Source of the DNA: Rhizobium tibeticum
Lineage (GTDB): Bacteria; Pseudomonadota; Alphaproteobacteria; Rhizobiales; Rhizobiaceae
Direction: 5' to 3'
Assembly: GCF_900110205.1 (NCBI RefSeq)
Contig: NZ_FOCV01000028.1
Location: forward strand, 21,931 to 85,930
DNA length: 64,000 nucleotides
The notes beneath the pieces are model-generated. The model saw only the letters and a list, made by a program, of their open reading frames with translations, did not search any database and was not told the origin of the DNA. Below, one piece after another: positions 7,538 through 16,459 of this stretch. How positions within the stretch are numbered: the stretch's first letter is position 1; every line of letters begins with the position of its first letter. A program made the translations under genes and the position numbers.

Positions 7538-8464
7538 CTTCAGTTCCCAGACATTGATGCCGAGCCGACGGGCCTTGTCGCGAAGGTTGTCGGTGATGCC
7601 GGAACCGGGGAAGACGATCACGCCCGATGGCATGACCGAAAGCATGTCGTCGTTGCGGCGAAACGGGGCGGCCTTGGCGTGCTTGTTCCAGTCGGGCTTA
7701 AAGGCGATCTGGGTAACCTTGCGCGCCTCGGCCCAGCAGGCGGCGATGCGTTCGGCACCTTTCGGCGAGCCGCCGTGCAGCAGGATCATGTCCGCGTGCT
7801 TGGCATGGGCCTTGTCGAGCGCGGCCCAGATCCGGTCGTGATCGTTGTAGTCCATGCCGCCGCCGAAGGCGATCTTCGTGCCGGCCGGGATCAGCACCTC
7901 GGTCTCGGCGCGCCGGCGGGCGGACAGGAAATCTCTGCTATCGATCATCGCCGCCGTCATGTTGGCGTGGCTGACCTTGGAGCCGGTGCGCGGTCGCCAT
8001 GCCGATCCGCTCTGCGCCTCGAAGAGGTCGGCGGCATAGTCGCGCATGAACTCGAAGGCGTTGCGGCGTTCGAGGAGCGTGATGCCCTCGACGACATGGC
8101 GCTCAAGCTCGACGCTTTTGACTTCCGAGCCGTCCTGCTCGCGCTGGCCGGTGCGCTGCGCGTCCTCATTACGCTGAAGCTCGCGCTGGATGCGCTCGCC
8201 GGCGCGGTGGAAGAGATTGACCGTCGACCAGAGCAGGTCTTCGAGATCGGGCTCCAGCCGCGTGTCACCGAGCATTTCGAACATCGCAGAGAACATCGCG
8301 GTCAGCGCCGACCGGACGACCGGCTCCTCGGGCAGCGGGCGCGGGTCCGGCTCGTCCTGGAAGGGGCGGTAGCCAAAGACTTGCATCTCGTAGATGAAGC
8401 GGTCGGTCGGGGAAGATGCGTGATGGGGCTCGAAGGCGTCGTCGATGGGAAGGGGCAGGTTCAT
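7523..8464 (-). CDS. DUF2493 domain-containing protein
   Basis: This 313-residue protein has a variable N-terminal half (residues 1-170, acidic, with DLLWSTVNLFHRAGERIQREL). Its C-terminal DUF2493 domain (about 190-290) carries KIAFGGGMDYNDHDRIWAALD, LLHGGSPKGAERIAA and the WNKHAKAAPFRRNDDML segment. The fold belongs to the SLOG-like Rossmann group that senses or binds nucleotides; its role on plasmids is unknown. The ATG at 8464 has GGAG 7-8 bases upstream; the longer upstream extension is not used because it is low-complexity. Confidence 0.85.
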   Translation of the reverse strand: MNLPLPIDDAFEPHHASSPTDRFIYEMQVFGYRPFQDEPDPRPLPEEPVVRSALTAMFSAMFEMLGDTRLEPDLEDLLWSTVNLFHRAGERIQRELQRNEDAQRTGQREQDGSEVKSVELERHVVEGITLLERRNAFEFMRDYAADLFEAQSGSAWRPRTGSKVSHANMTAAMIDSRDFLSARRRAETEVLIPAGTKIAFGGGMDYNDHDRIWAALDKAHAKHADMILLHGGSPKGAERIAACWAEARKVTQIAFKPDWNKHAKAAPFRRNDDMLSVMPSGVIVFPGSGITDNLRDKARRLGINVWELKGDGA

Positions 8465-8780
8465 GATGGTCTCCGTCGGTTTTGGCCGCGCCTCTCGCGG
8501 CCTGACGGCGATCCCTGTCCAGGCAGCGGGCGAGCCGGAACCGCGAGCGCAGCAAAGCGGCCCAGCGCAGCGCCGGGCGGTTGAGGGAGGGTTTCTTGGC
8601 CCGCGAGGAGCGCCGGCTTGCCGGCGCGGGGAAGAAACCAGACCGATCCGCTGAAGGCCCGACAGCCGCCTGGTAAGGGTCGCCTCTCGGCAGGCCCGCA
8701 GGCGCGCCTCACCAGGAGGAGACCGGCAGGGACCGGCCCGCCAGCCAAGCCGCGCCCTCACCGCCTCCTTCGCGGCCGCA
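8465..8780 (-). terminator. 316-base gap with a perfect hairpin at 8484-8502
   Basis: GGCCGCG (8484-8490), loop CCTCT and CGCGGCC (8496-8502) form a perfect stem about 20 bases upstream of the DUF2493 start. It lies beyond the Toprim gene stop at 8781, so it may terminate upstream transcription or act as a leader structure. I see no gene in the rest of this very GC-rich gap. Confidence 0.45.
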
Positions 8781-9833
8781 TCACACGAGAAGAAGGGCCG
8801 AGGCGTCTTCCGGTGCGAGCTGGCTCCGGAGATTTGCGATGAACCGGTCAGGTCCAAGTCGGCGCAGATCCTCGTTGAAGTCGCCGAGTTCCGGGGTGAG
8901 CACAAGCGGCAGGATGCCGAGCGCCTGCGCCCAGCGGCTCAGTCCCTCGATGCCATGCCGGCCGGCGGCATCGGCGTCGGCGGCAACGTAGAGGCGCAAG
9001 CATCCGGCTGGTGGCCGGAAGGCGGCAAGATGATTGGCCGTCAGCGCCGAGACCATGGGCATACCGGGCATCACGTGCGAGAGCGACAAGATGCTTTCGA
9101 GGCCCTCGCCCGCGACCATGACAGGCACGAGACCATCGACAGGAAAGCGGAAGCGCACGGCGTTGCCGAGTAGCCCGCCCAGCGCACGGCGGGGATCGTC
9201 GACCCTTGCCTTGCCCTCGCCATCCGGGTCGAGCCAGGTGCGATGCACGCCGGTGATCGCGCCGGTCTGATCGGTCACCGCTGCGATCAGCGCCGGATAG
9301 CTGCTCATTCTGCCGCTGACGAGGTCACGAAAGTAGCAGGACGGATGGAAGCGGAGCGCGGGATGCGACGATGCGCGCAGGATGCCGCGCTGACGCAGAT
9401 AGCTGTCGGCCAGCGTGCCGGAGAGCGGCTCTGTCATACGGAACAGGCGTCTTGCACGTTCCGCAGCCGGTCTTTCGGCTGGCTGGCTGTCGAGGGTATC
9501 GTCCCGGCGGGACGACACCGGTCTGGGTTGGGTTGAGTTGGGCTGGGGTTCGTTCAGGAAACGCCGTGCCTCATCGGCGACGTCACGGAAATCGACCAGT
9601 CCACAGGTTTCCCGCACGAGATCGAGGAGGTCGCCATACTGGCTGGTCGCCGCGTCCGTCCATCTGCCCTTGCGAGGCCCAGCGAGATGGACGTAGAGCG
9701 ACTTGCCCTTGCTGTTGGCAACGTCGCCAACGATCCAGTAATTGCCGGCCCGGCGGCCGGCGGAGAGGTAGTGACGGCAGACCGCCTCGGCATCGCGTGC
9801 CAGACGATCCGCCAGCTGCGAAGCGGACAACAT
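8781..9833 (-). CDS. Toprim domain protein (plasmid primase-like)
   Basis: This 350-residue protein starts with a domain found in plasmid primase-like proteins (YWIVGDVANSKGKSLYVHL...GRWTDAATSQYGDLLDLV, residues 30-75). It ends with a Toprim domain: the catalytic glutamate is in VMVAGEGLES (about residue 240) and the acidic pair in YVAADADAAG (about 285). Toprim proteins of this kind act in DNA priming or nicking. The ATG at 9833 lies 5 bases beyond the strawberry-notch gene stop, so both belong to one transcript. Confidence 0.82.
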   Translation of the reverse strand: MLSASQLADRLARDAEAVCRHYLSAGRRAGNYWIVGDVANSKGKSLYVHLAGPRKGRWTDAATSQYGDLLDLVRETCGLVDFRDVADEARRFLNEPQPNSTQPRPVSSRRDDTLDSQPAERPAAERARRLFRMTEPLSGTLADSYLRQRGILRASSHPALRFHPSCYFRDLVSGRMSSYPALIAAVTDQTGAITGVHRTWLDPDGEGKARVDDPRRALGGLLGNAVRFRFPVDGLVPVMVAGEGLESILSLSHVMPGMPMVSALTANHLAAFRPPAGCLRLYVAADADAAGRHGIEGLSRWAQALGILPLVLTPELGDFNEDLRRLGPDRFIANLRSQLAPEDASALLLV

Positions 9834-9838
9834 GACGG

Positions 9839-12417
9839 TCAGCTCCGGCCCGCGACATCGACGACGCGATGCCGTTCGATGAGGCGCGACAGCACCGCCT
9901 GCCCGTCATCCGAGGCCGGGATGAAGAACCGGACCTTCCAGGCGATCATTTCGGAGAAGAGACCTATCGATTTCAGCCTGTCGCGCATGCCATCGGTAAA
10001 GCCTGTGAGCTCGACGCGATAGTCGTTCATCACCCGCACACGCCGCAGTGTCATATTGCCGGCGAGCGCCACCACCGACGAGCCGACGAGCAGCGATTGC
10101 CAAACCTCGGCGGCGCTGACGACCTCGGTCTGGTCGAGCCCGAAGTTGCGGCACAGCCGGGACAGCCCTTCGGACGAGACCAGTCGGCCGACGATCCTCT
10201 CCCCCTTGTCGGTCTCAAGACGATAGACCCGGCAATAGTCCTGCGGCAGCAGTTTCCAGATCGGCAAGAGCAGGCCGGAGACCACATGCATGGTCGACAG
10301 GGAGAATTCCGGAAGACCGGCGACCTCCGCATCCCAGGCAGCGGAAAAGCGCTGCTCGTCCGTTTCCTCCCAGTTGGTCTCTTCGAGCTGGCGCAGTTCG
10401 AAGCGGATTTCGTCCATCGGCCGGACGAGCGCGGCGCGTGGCTGGACAGAACCGTCGTCGAGCATGATCGACCGCGTCGGGATCTGCACGGCCGGCCGAC
10501 CGGACTTGGCGTTGACCATCAGCCTTGCCCGCGGATCGCGCTCAACCAATCCCAGGACGTCAGCGAGCAGCATCGGCTTGTTGCGATCCATGCGTTCGAT
10601 AGTCAGGAGGTGCGACTGCGCGCGGGTGACGGGATGGGTGTAGATCAGCCTTCGGTCCTTCACCGACATGCGATCCGCCGTTAGCGTCTCCAGGCCGCTG
10701 TCATAGACGCCGGCAGCAATCGCCCCTTCGATGCGGGCCGCCAGGAGTTGTTCGAAGGCGTCGAACAGCAGGTTCTGCATGGCGATGGTCAGCGCCAGCA
10801 TGCGGTTCAGGAAGGTATGGATCGGCGGCAGCTCGTCCTTGAGCCCGCCTTCCTCTGATGTCAGCGACAGGCCGGTGATCGCCTCGAACGTCTGCAGCGA
10901 GCAGCCGGCGACGCCGCCGCTATGGATCAGTTTATAGAACTGCCGCAAGGCGTCGCGGGCATATTGGGATTCGAGGTTGTCCTCGCTCCTGAACATCCCC
11001 TGCCCGCCCGTCTGGCGTTGCCCGCGGGTAATGGCGCCGAGCGTGTCGAGGCGGCGGGCGATCGTCGACAGGAAGCGCCGTTCAGCCTTGACGTTGGTGG
11101 CGATCATCCGGAAGCGCGGAGGCTGCGCCTGGTGGGTGCGATGGCTGCGGCCGAGACCCTGGATGGCGACGTCAGCGCGCCAGCCGGCTTCGAGGAGGTT
11201 GTGCAAGCGCAGGCGCTGGTTCTTCGCACCAAGGTCGGCATGGTAGGAGCGTCCCGTGCCGCCCGCTTCCGAGAAAATCAGGATCGCCTTCTCGTCGTCC
11301 ATGAAGGCACGGGTCTCGTCGAGATTGGCGCTGCCCGGTCGGCTTTCGACGGCGAAGCGGTCGATCGTGCCACCTTCGTCGTGGCGGACGATGCGGCGCG
11401 TGCGGCCGGTGATCTCCGCAACCTGGGCAGTTCCGAATGTCTGGACGATCTGATCAAGCGCGGTCGGGATCGCCGGCAGGCTGCCGAGCCGCTCGAGCAA
11501 TGCGTCACGGCGCGCGACAGCTTCCCGGCACAGCACCGGATTGCCGTCGGCGTCATAGACCGGCCGTGACAGGAGATTGCCTTCGGCGTCGGAATATTCC
11601 TCGAAGAGCTGTGTCGGGAACGAGTGGTTGAGGTATTCCGCGACGATCTCACGCGGCGTGACGTCCACCTGGATGTCGCTCCATTCCTCGGTCGGGATTT
11701 CCGCCAGCCGGCGCTCGGTTATGGACTGGCCGGTCGAGATGATCTGGACGATCGCGGCATGGCCTTCCTCCACGTCCGATTTGATCGCGCTCATCAGCGC
11801 CGGCGTCTTCATCGACGTCAGGAGGTGGTTGAAGAAGCGCTGCTTGGTGCTTTCGAAGGCAGAGCGCGCAGCCGCTTTGGCTTGTCTGTTGAGTGTGCCG
11901 CCGCTGGACGTGATTCCGGACGCCTCCAGCGCCTCCCGCTCGCTGTCCTTCGAGGGGGTCGAATACGACATCCTCGAACACGAACTGAGCGAGGAGCAGG
12001 TTCGCATCTACGATTCCTACGCCGAAGCCTATCAGGTCATCCACAATCACCTCGATCAGGCGAGCGCCGTGTGTGGGTGGGGATCAAGCCCGCCACCTTG
12101 GTCAGCATCGCCAGCGTCGCCTGCGGCGCGTTTGCGCGGGCGGTGATCGCCGCGCCGAACTTGCGAAGAAACAGGACCTGCGCCACTTCGGCCGCCTCGT
12201 AGGCGTCTTTCCAGGACCAGAAGCCTTCGGCGTCCGAGCCGCCGAAGATGTTCATCAGAACGGTGCGGAGATCGGCTGCGCCGATGGGCTGGCCACGTTC
12301 GAGAGACGGCAAAAGCGCATGGCCTGAGCGGACGAGTTTGCCCGCTCGGCTGGTGCTATCCGCCGGCGCGAGCGAGGCGGTGGTGGCGTTTGCGACGCGG
12401 GAAGGAACGATGTTCAT
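9839..12417 (-). pseudogene. Strawberry-notch-family helicase/methyltransferase, rearranged and deleted
   Basis: Intact family members on alphaproteobacterial plasmids are about 1400 residues long: an N-terminal region, a methyltransferase-like domain, an SF2 ATPase core and a long C-terminal domain. Here the N-terminus survives from the ATG at 12417 (FFLRKFG-type block ending PTHTRRS). The large C-terminal part survives from about 11935 to 9839 (LNRQAKAAARSAFES, DEKAILIFSEAGGTGRSYHADLG, AIQGLGRSHRTHQA). The methyltransferase domain and most of the ATPase core, roughly 550-600 residues, are missing, and the segment between the two parts is inverted. The product cannot be a working helicase. 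Confidence 0.85.
11937..12066 (+). other. Inverted internal segment of the helicase gene
   Basis: On the plus strand this stretch encodes LSFEGVEYDILEHELSEE... and ...YAEAYQVIHNHLDQA. In the helicase family that piece sits directly before LEASGIT, which here lies on the minus strand. The segment is flanked by 7-bp inverted repeats, CGCTCGC (11937-11943) and GCGAGCG (12060-12066). It has therefore been flipped relative to the gene around it. Confidence 0.8.
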
Positions 12418-12527
12418 AGGAAACCCTGTCGAGAGCGGGAAAGGACAGGCCCGCCCGGACGCTCTCCAAGCCTCGGCAGACCGCCCTTTTCCGGCCCCTC
12501 TCTCCCTCTGGGCGATCTAGGCGGCGG

Positions 12528-12550
12528 GCGCCCGGCCTTCAGCCGGGCGC
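12528..12550 (-). terminator. Hairpin overlapping the stop of a small gene
   Basis: GCGCCCGGC (12528-12536), loop CTTCA and GCCGGGCGC (12542-12550) form a perfect 9-bp stem that includes the stop codon of the leftward 107-residue gene. It is a strong terminator-like structure before the helicase gene. Confidence 0.6.
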
Positions 12551-12862
12551 GAGCTTCAGGTTTCTAAACGCCGCAACGCCCCCGACCCATACCTCATGCA
12601 GGACGGCGTTGCCGCCGGCGGCGATCCAATCGACTGCCTCCTCGGCCGACAGCTCATGGACATGGACGCCCTGTCGATCGGCCGCGCCGCGCTGGCGCTC
12701 GAAGACATCACGGTCCTCAAAGGCGTAGAGCGTGTCGCCCGGACCGTCCCAATAGACGACGGCGAAGCAGACGGGCCGAACGATCTGCGAACGGAAATTG
12801 AGGAACACTGGTGCGATCGGCGCAGAAGCCAGGCGCGGGTAGTCGAGTGCAGGCATGGTCAT
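12539..12862 (-). CDS. Conserved hypothetical protein (107 aa)
   Basis: This 107-residue protein has an N-terminal strand-rich half (PVFLNFRSQIVRPVCFAVVYWDGPG) and a C-terminal half with HVHELSAEEAVDWIAAGGNAVLHEVWVGG. I recognise no domain. It lies in the leftward plasmid-maintenance block between two genes of unknown function. The ATG at 12862 has AGGAGA at 6-7 bases; the frame is open further upstream but without a ribosome binding site. Confidence 0.7.
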   Translation of the reverse strand: MTMPALDYPRLASAPIAPVFLNFRSQIVRPVCFAVVYWDGPGDTLYAFEDRDVFERQRGAADRQGVHVHELSAEEAVDWIAAGGNAVLHEVWVGGVAAFRNLKLAPG

Positions 12863-12886
12863 GATGCTCTCCTGAAAACACGGAAA

Positions 12887-12914
12887 GGCCCGGCGCTCCT
12901 GGGAGCACCGGGCC
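12887..12914 (-). terminator. Near-perfect hairpin between genes
   Basis: GGCCCGG pairs with CCGGGCC (12887-12893/12908-12914) and, inside it, GCTCC pairs with GGAGC around a 2-base loop, with one mismatch between the two stems. It lies after the 135-residue gene and just upstream of the ribosome binding site of the 107-residue gene. Confidence 0.6.
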
Positions 12915-12962
12915 TGGCTGGAAAAGGTTGGAAGGAAGATTGGTGGGGGTCTCCCCGGAGCG

Positions 12963-13370
12963 TCAGCGCCAGCCGGAGACCGCACCTTCGACAAAGACCT
13001 CGTCGAGGTTGGCTTCGAGAAGCTTCAGGATGCGGTCGTTGACGGCGACGCATTCGTTGATCCAGTTGCGATCGAGCTTGCCGTGCCGGCCGAACCGCTC
13101 TGAGGGCACATAGACGATCGTGAAATGCGGATAGTCCGTGCCATCCGGCGCGACATGGACATGGGGACCTTCGACGTCGATCACCGTTCCGCCCGTGCCG
13201 TACGACGTGCGGATCACCATGCCGGGGTGAACGAGTGCCGCAACATCCGGCGCGCCGGCCGGCGTCGAACGATAATGGCCGGGGTCGGGCGCCCCGAGCT
13301 CGGCCGCGCAGAGGGAGTGAGCGAGATATTGCAGCTGTTCGCCGGGCCGCGGTTTACGTCTGATCTGCAT
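12963..13370 (-). CDS. Conserved hypothetical protein (135 aa)
   Basis: This 135-residue protein has a basic N-terminus (QIRRKPRPGEQLQYLA). Its central small beta-rich region (GMVIRTSYGTGGTVIDVEGPHVHVAPDGT) resembles an SH3-like or KOW-like barrel, but I cannot assign a family. The ATG at 13370 has GGAGG about 7 bases upstream. It is the first leftward gene after a divergent promoter region shared with the DUF1173 gene. Confidence 0.7.
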   Translation of the reverse strand: MQIRRKPRPGEQLQYLAHSLCAAELGAPDPGHYRSTPAGAPDVAALVHPGMVIRTSYGTGGTVIDVEGPHVHVAPDGTDYPHFTIVYVPSERFGRHGKLDRNWINECVAVNDRILKLLEANLDEVFVEGAVSGWR

Positions 13371-13537
13371 TGCCAGCCTCCTTCGATATTTTTGTATGGC
13401 ACGAACGGCGCGGCGGGCCGCTGGAAGCCTGTCTACCCACCCGAAGCCGCCGCTTCTGCCAGCCGCACTCTCCCCCTCGATCGTCCGGCGCCGTCGGCTT
13501 CGCTTCTAGACACGCTGGTTGCATCGCGTCGCGCCGT

Positions 13538-13566
13538 TTTACTGTCAATTTTTTTAATAGTATAAT
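13538..13566 (+). promoter_or_regulatory. Sigma-70-type promoter of the DUF1173 gene
   Basis: TTTACT (13538-13543), a 17-base spacer and TATAAT (13561-13566) form a near-consensus promoter in an AT-rich patch. Its -10 box overlaps the ATG at 13565, so that ATG cannot lie on this transcript. The GTG at 13613 is the better start. Confidence 0.65.
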
Positions 13567-13612
13567 GCATGATCGACATGTAGCTTTGACAACAAAGACG
13601 GAGAAGACAAAG

Positions 13613-14803
13613 GTGCGAAAGTTCTCGATCGGTGACCGGGTGATCGGGGAATCATCGCCCGAATTGCAGGAATTTCTACCGCAGGCCTACGAGCAGCGGC
13701 TTCGCCCGATGTGCATGTGCAAGGCGCCACCGGCGCCGATGTACATCGCACGGGTCGAAGACCAGTATCTCATCAAGCGGATGCCGCTGTCGGGACGCGA
13801 TCACGATCCGGCCTGCTCTTCCTACGAGCCTCCCTACGAGCTTTCCGGCCTCGGCCCGTTGATCGGCAATGCAATCCAGATCGATGCCAGTGGCAGGGCC
13901 GACCTGAAGCTGGAATTTTCCCTGACGAAACGCGGGCCTCGCGCCGCGCCCAGCGCGCCGGCTGAGACGTCCGAACATGGGATCCGTAGCGAGCCCAGGA
14001 AATTGTCGTTGCGGGCGATGCTGCATTATCTCTGGGAGGCGGGCGAACTGACGGAATGGCGTTCGACCTGGGCCGGCCGGCGCGGCTGGGGCCGGGTGCG
14101 AGCAAGCCTTCTCAATGCTGCGGCGCAGATGACGGCAAGAGGTGCCATCTTGGGCGAAATGCTCTTCGTGCCGGAAGTGTTTCATCCCGAAGACAAGGAT
14201 GGTATCGCCGCCCGCCGTGTAGTTGCACTCAAGGGCGTGCAGGCGACCGGCTCGGGTCCGCGCAAGCTGATGATGATCGTGGCAGAAGTGAAGGAGTTTT
14301 CCGCCGCACGCGAGGGGCAAAAGATCGTGGTGCGGCATATGCCTTTTCCGCTGATGATCGAGGAGGGAGCTTGGCGGCGGCTCGCGGCACGCTATGAGCT
14401 CGAACTCGAACTGTGGCGCTCGAATGAGACGTTCCATCTGATCGTCATCGCCACCTTCGGCGTTTCGGCCGCCGGCATTGCGGCGGTCGAAGAGGTCGCC
14501 CTGATGGTGGTCAACGAGAACTGGCTGCCGTTCGAGGACATCCACGAGCTTCGGCTTCTGGAGAAGCTCGGCCACCTCAAGCGAAAGAGCGTCAAAGGGT
14601 TGCGTTTCAATCTGCCACGGGATGCACCGATCGTGTCCGTGACATTGCCCGAACAGAAGCCGGCTCCCGTCGCCATGTTCATCGTGCCGGCAAGCGCCGG
14701 AGAGGAATTTGAGCGGGCGCTAGCTGACATGATCGAGGCGAGGTCGGAGATCACGTCCTGGGTCTGGCGGGTGGCGGAGGGTGAAATCCCACGCCTGCCT
14801 TGA
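13613..14803 (+). CDS. DUF1173 family protein
   Basis: The product, about 396 residues, matches DUF1173 proteins of rhizobial plasmids. It has an N-terminal RKFSIGDRVIGESSPELQEFL, a cysteine/histidine-containing block (RPMCMCKAPPAPMYIAR...RDHDPACSSYEPP) that looks metal-binding, and long conserved blocks such as RATWAGRRGWGRVR-type and FLPFEDIHELRLLEKL-type segments. Function is unknown. The GTG at 13613, with GGAGAAG 7-13 bases upstream, is chosen because the upstream ATG at 13565 is part of the promoter. It is the only rightward gene in the 7.5-21 kb block. Confidence 0.75.
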   Translation: MRKFSIGDRVIGESSPELQEFLPQAYEQRLRPMCMCKAPPAPMYIARVEDQYLIKRMPLSGRDHDPACSSYEPPYELSGLGPLIGNAIQIDASGRADLKLEFSLTKRGPRAAPSAPAETSEHGIRSEPRKLSLRAMLHYLWEAGELTEWRSTWAGRRGWGRVRASLLNAAAQMTARGAILGEMLFVPEVFHPEDKDGIAARRVVALKGVQATGSGPRKLMMIVAEVKEFSAAREGQKIVVRHMPFPLMIEEGAWRRLAARYELELELWRSNETFHLIVIATFGVSAAGIAAVEEVALMVVNENWLPFEDIHELRLLEKLGHLKRKSVKGLRFNLPRDAPIVSVTLPEQKPAPVAMFIVPASAGEEFERALADMIEARSEITSWVWRVAEGEIPRLP

Positions 14804-15054
14804 TCCACAATCCTTATATCCGGAGGGCGTTAACAGTCCGCAGCGAATAAATAGCTCGACGGTGTCGAAGCTTTACCCGCCCGACGGAATCCATGAAACC
14901 TGCGAAAAAACCGTTCGTTGTGGAGATCAAGAACCCGCGTCGCCTGTCCCGTGGCAGCGGGAGAGCAGGTCACCGGCGAAGAGATGGCCGAAGAGGGTGA
15001 TGACGCAGCACCTCTGCCGCGCTGAAGCGGTGTCGGAGAAGAACGCCGGCGACA

Positions 15055-15381
15055 TTAGCGCTTGATCGCATCGTACACCAGCTTCGGAACCACCCATCCA
15101 TTCAGGTAGAAGTGTCGCTTGGCCTTGAGGCGGGCGATATAGGCGTCCTGCTCTGCGTATGAGCCAAGCCGGTTGAAGTGGGTCCGGGAATAATCGATCA
15201 TTCCGTCCCCTTCGCTGAGTTCGAGCTTGCCTGCTGCAGCCAGCTCCTCGATGTGGGACCGGAGCGTTTTGACGACGCGTCGAAGCGGTATTGCCGGTCG
15301 AGTGCGGTCTGCAGTCGGCCCGATTGCATTGGTGAGAGTGAATCTGTCTTGAACAGGGACATGGGTAACGCCTTTCCTCAT
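15055..15381 (-). CDS. Hypothetical protein (108 aa)
   Basis: This 108-residue basic protein has a helical middle (RRVVKTLRSHIEELAAAGKLEL) and ends YLNGWVVPKLVYDAIKR. I recognise no family. Its ATG overlaps the stop of the upstream 333-residue gene (ATGA), so the two are translationally coupled. The 250 bases between it and the DUF1173 gene show no other gene. Confidence 0.65.
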   Translation of the reverse strand: MRKGVTHVPVQDRFTLTNAIGPTADRTRPAIPLRRVVKTLRSHIEELAAAGKLELSEGDGMIDYSRTHFNRLGSYAEQDAYIARLKAKRHFYLNGWVVPKLVYDAIKR

Positions 15382-16379
15382 GAGTCGACTTGGCGTGAAG
15401 CCGGATTGAAGCTCGATTTGTTTCGCGCGACGACGTCCTGGCGATGGCGCCTGACGGCCACCATCACGTCTTCAAGGAACTCCTCCGGTTCGCCTTCTCG
15501 GAAGGCGCCATCCTCGGACCAGAGCAGGGTCTCGACGAACGCCGGGGCGAAATCGAAATCGAAGGTGAAACCTTCATCCTCAAGGTCCTCGAAAACGGCG
15601 GCATGGACATCAAGTGCGAAGGGCACGATCTCGCGAACATGAGAACGCATCGCCTGCCATCCGACCGCATCCCAGACTTCGGACATGCCGGCGATATTGT
15701 CCGGCACCGGTCGCCCATCCTGATGCAGCCCGCGGAAATAAAGCATCGCCTCCCAGATGCATAGAGCCGTCTCAAGCTCTTTCACCGTAAATGGGTCGAG
15801 AGCTGCGCCACCAGCCATAGCGCTATCGTCTTCTGGCAAAGCAGCCGACGATGCCGCAGGCGGGAGGGCGTTATCCTGAAGCCTGAACCGGGCGAGAAGA
15901 TCCTCGCTTGTAGCATGGTGGATCGCCTTGTCGGTGATCAGCGAAACGCTGGCGCCGAAGCTCTCCGGACGTTGAGAGGGGTGATTCATCCATTGGATGA
16001 TCGTGACCTCGCGCAGATCCGCTGACCGCGCGACGATGCCCTGAACCACGAACGGCCACGGAAACTGGCTGAGGTCGATGTCGATCATCGCATCGTCCTC
16101 GGCAGTGTTGCTGCCTGCCGGCAGAAGGGCAAGGACGCGGCCGGCGATGAAGATGGTAAGCGGATCCTCGGCATATTGCACCGAGGCGTGAAACGCGGCG
16201 ATCAGCTCGCTGCGCGGCACGCGGACCGGGTTGGTCGGTCCGACATCCGTGAACAGGACAAGACCCTCTTCAGTTTCGCTGCATTCGAGCACATTGGTGA
16301 GAAGCAGCATTTCGAGCTTGCTGATGTCGGCTACCGGAATGGGCGGATGGCTATAGATTCTGGTTTCAAGCGCAGTCAT
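15378..16379 (-). CDS. Hypothetical protein (333 aa), acidic
   Basis: This 333-residue acidic protein has no motif I recognise. The N-terminal half is mixed alpha/beta (MLLLTNVLECSETEEGLVLF, IFIAGRVLALLP). The C-terminal half is helical and acidic (HAAVFEDLEDEGFTFDFDFAPAF). The ATG at 16379 has AAGGAAA 5 bases upstream; the frame stays open another 17 codons without a better signal. It is coupled to the following 108-residue gene and preceded by a hairpin after the DUF932 gene. Confidence 0.65.
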   Translation of the reverse strand: MTALETRIYSHPPIPVADISKLEMLLLTNVLECSETEEGLVLFTDVGPTNPVRVPRSELIAAFHASVQYAEDPLTIFIAGRVLALLPAGSNTAEDDAMIDIDLSQFPWPFVVQGIVARSADLREVTIIQWMNHPSQRPESFGASVSLITDKAIHHATSEDLLARFRLQDNALPPAASSAALPEDDSAMAGGAALDPFTVKELETALCIWEAMLYFRGLHQDGRPVPDNIAGMSEVWDAVGWQAMRSHVREIVPFALDVHAAVFEDLEDEGFTFDFDFAPAFVETLLWSEDGAFREGEPEEFLEDVMVAVRRHRQDVVARNKSSFNPASRQVDS

Positions 16380-16405
16380 GACGTTTCCTTCCGGGGAACG
16401 GAAAA

Positions 16406-16425
16406 GCCCGGCACGACGGCCGGGC
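16406..16425 (-). terminator. Hairpin after the DUF932 gene
   Basis: GCCCGGC (16406-16412) and GCCGGGC (16419-16425) form a perfect stem with a 6-base loop, followed on the minus strand by TTTTC. It is a good intrinsic-terminator candidate in the gap after the DUF932 stop. Confidence 0.65.
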
Positions 16426-16459
16426 GACAAAAGAGAGGGATGAGGGGGGATTGATGGGA

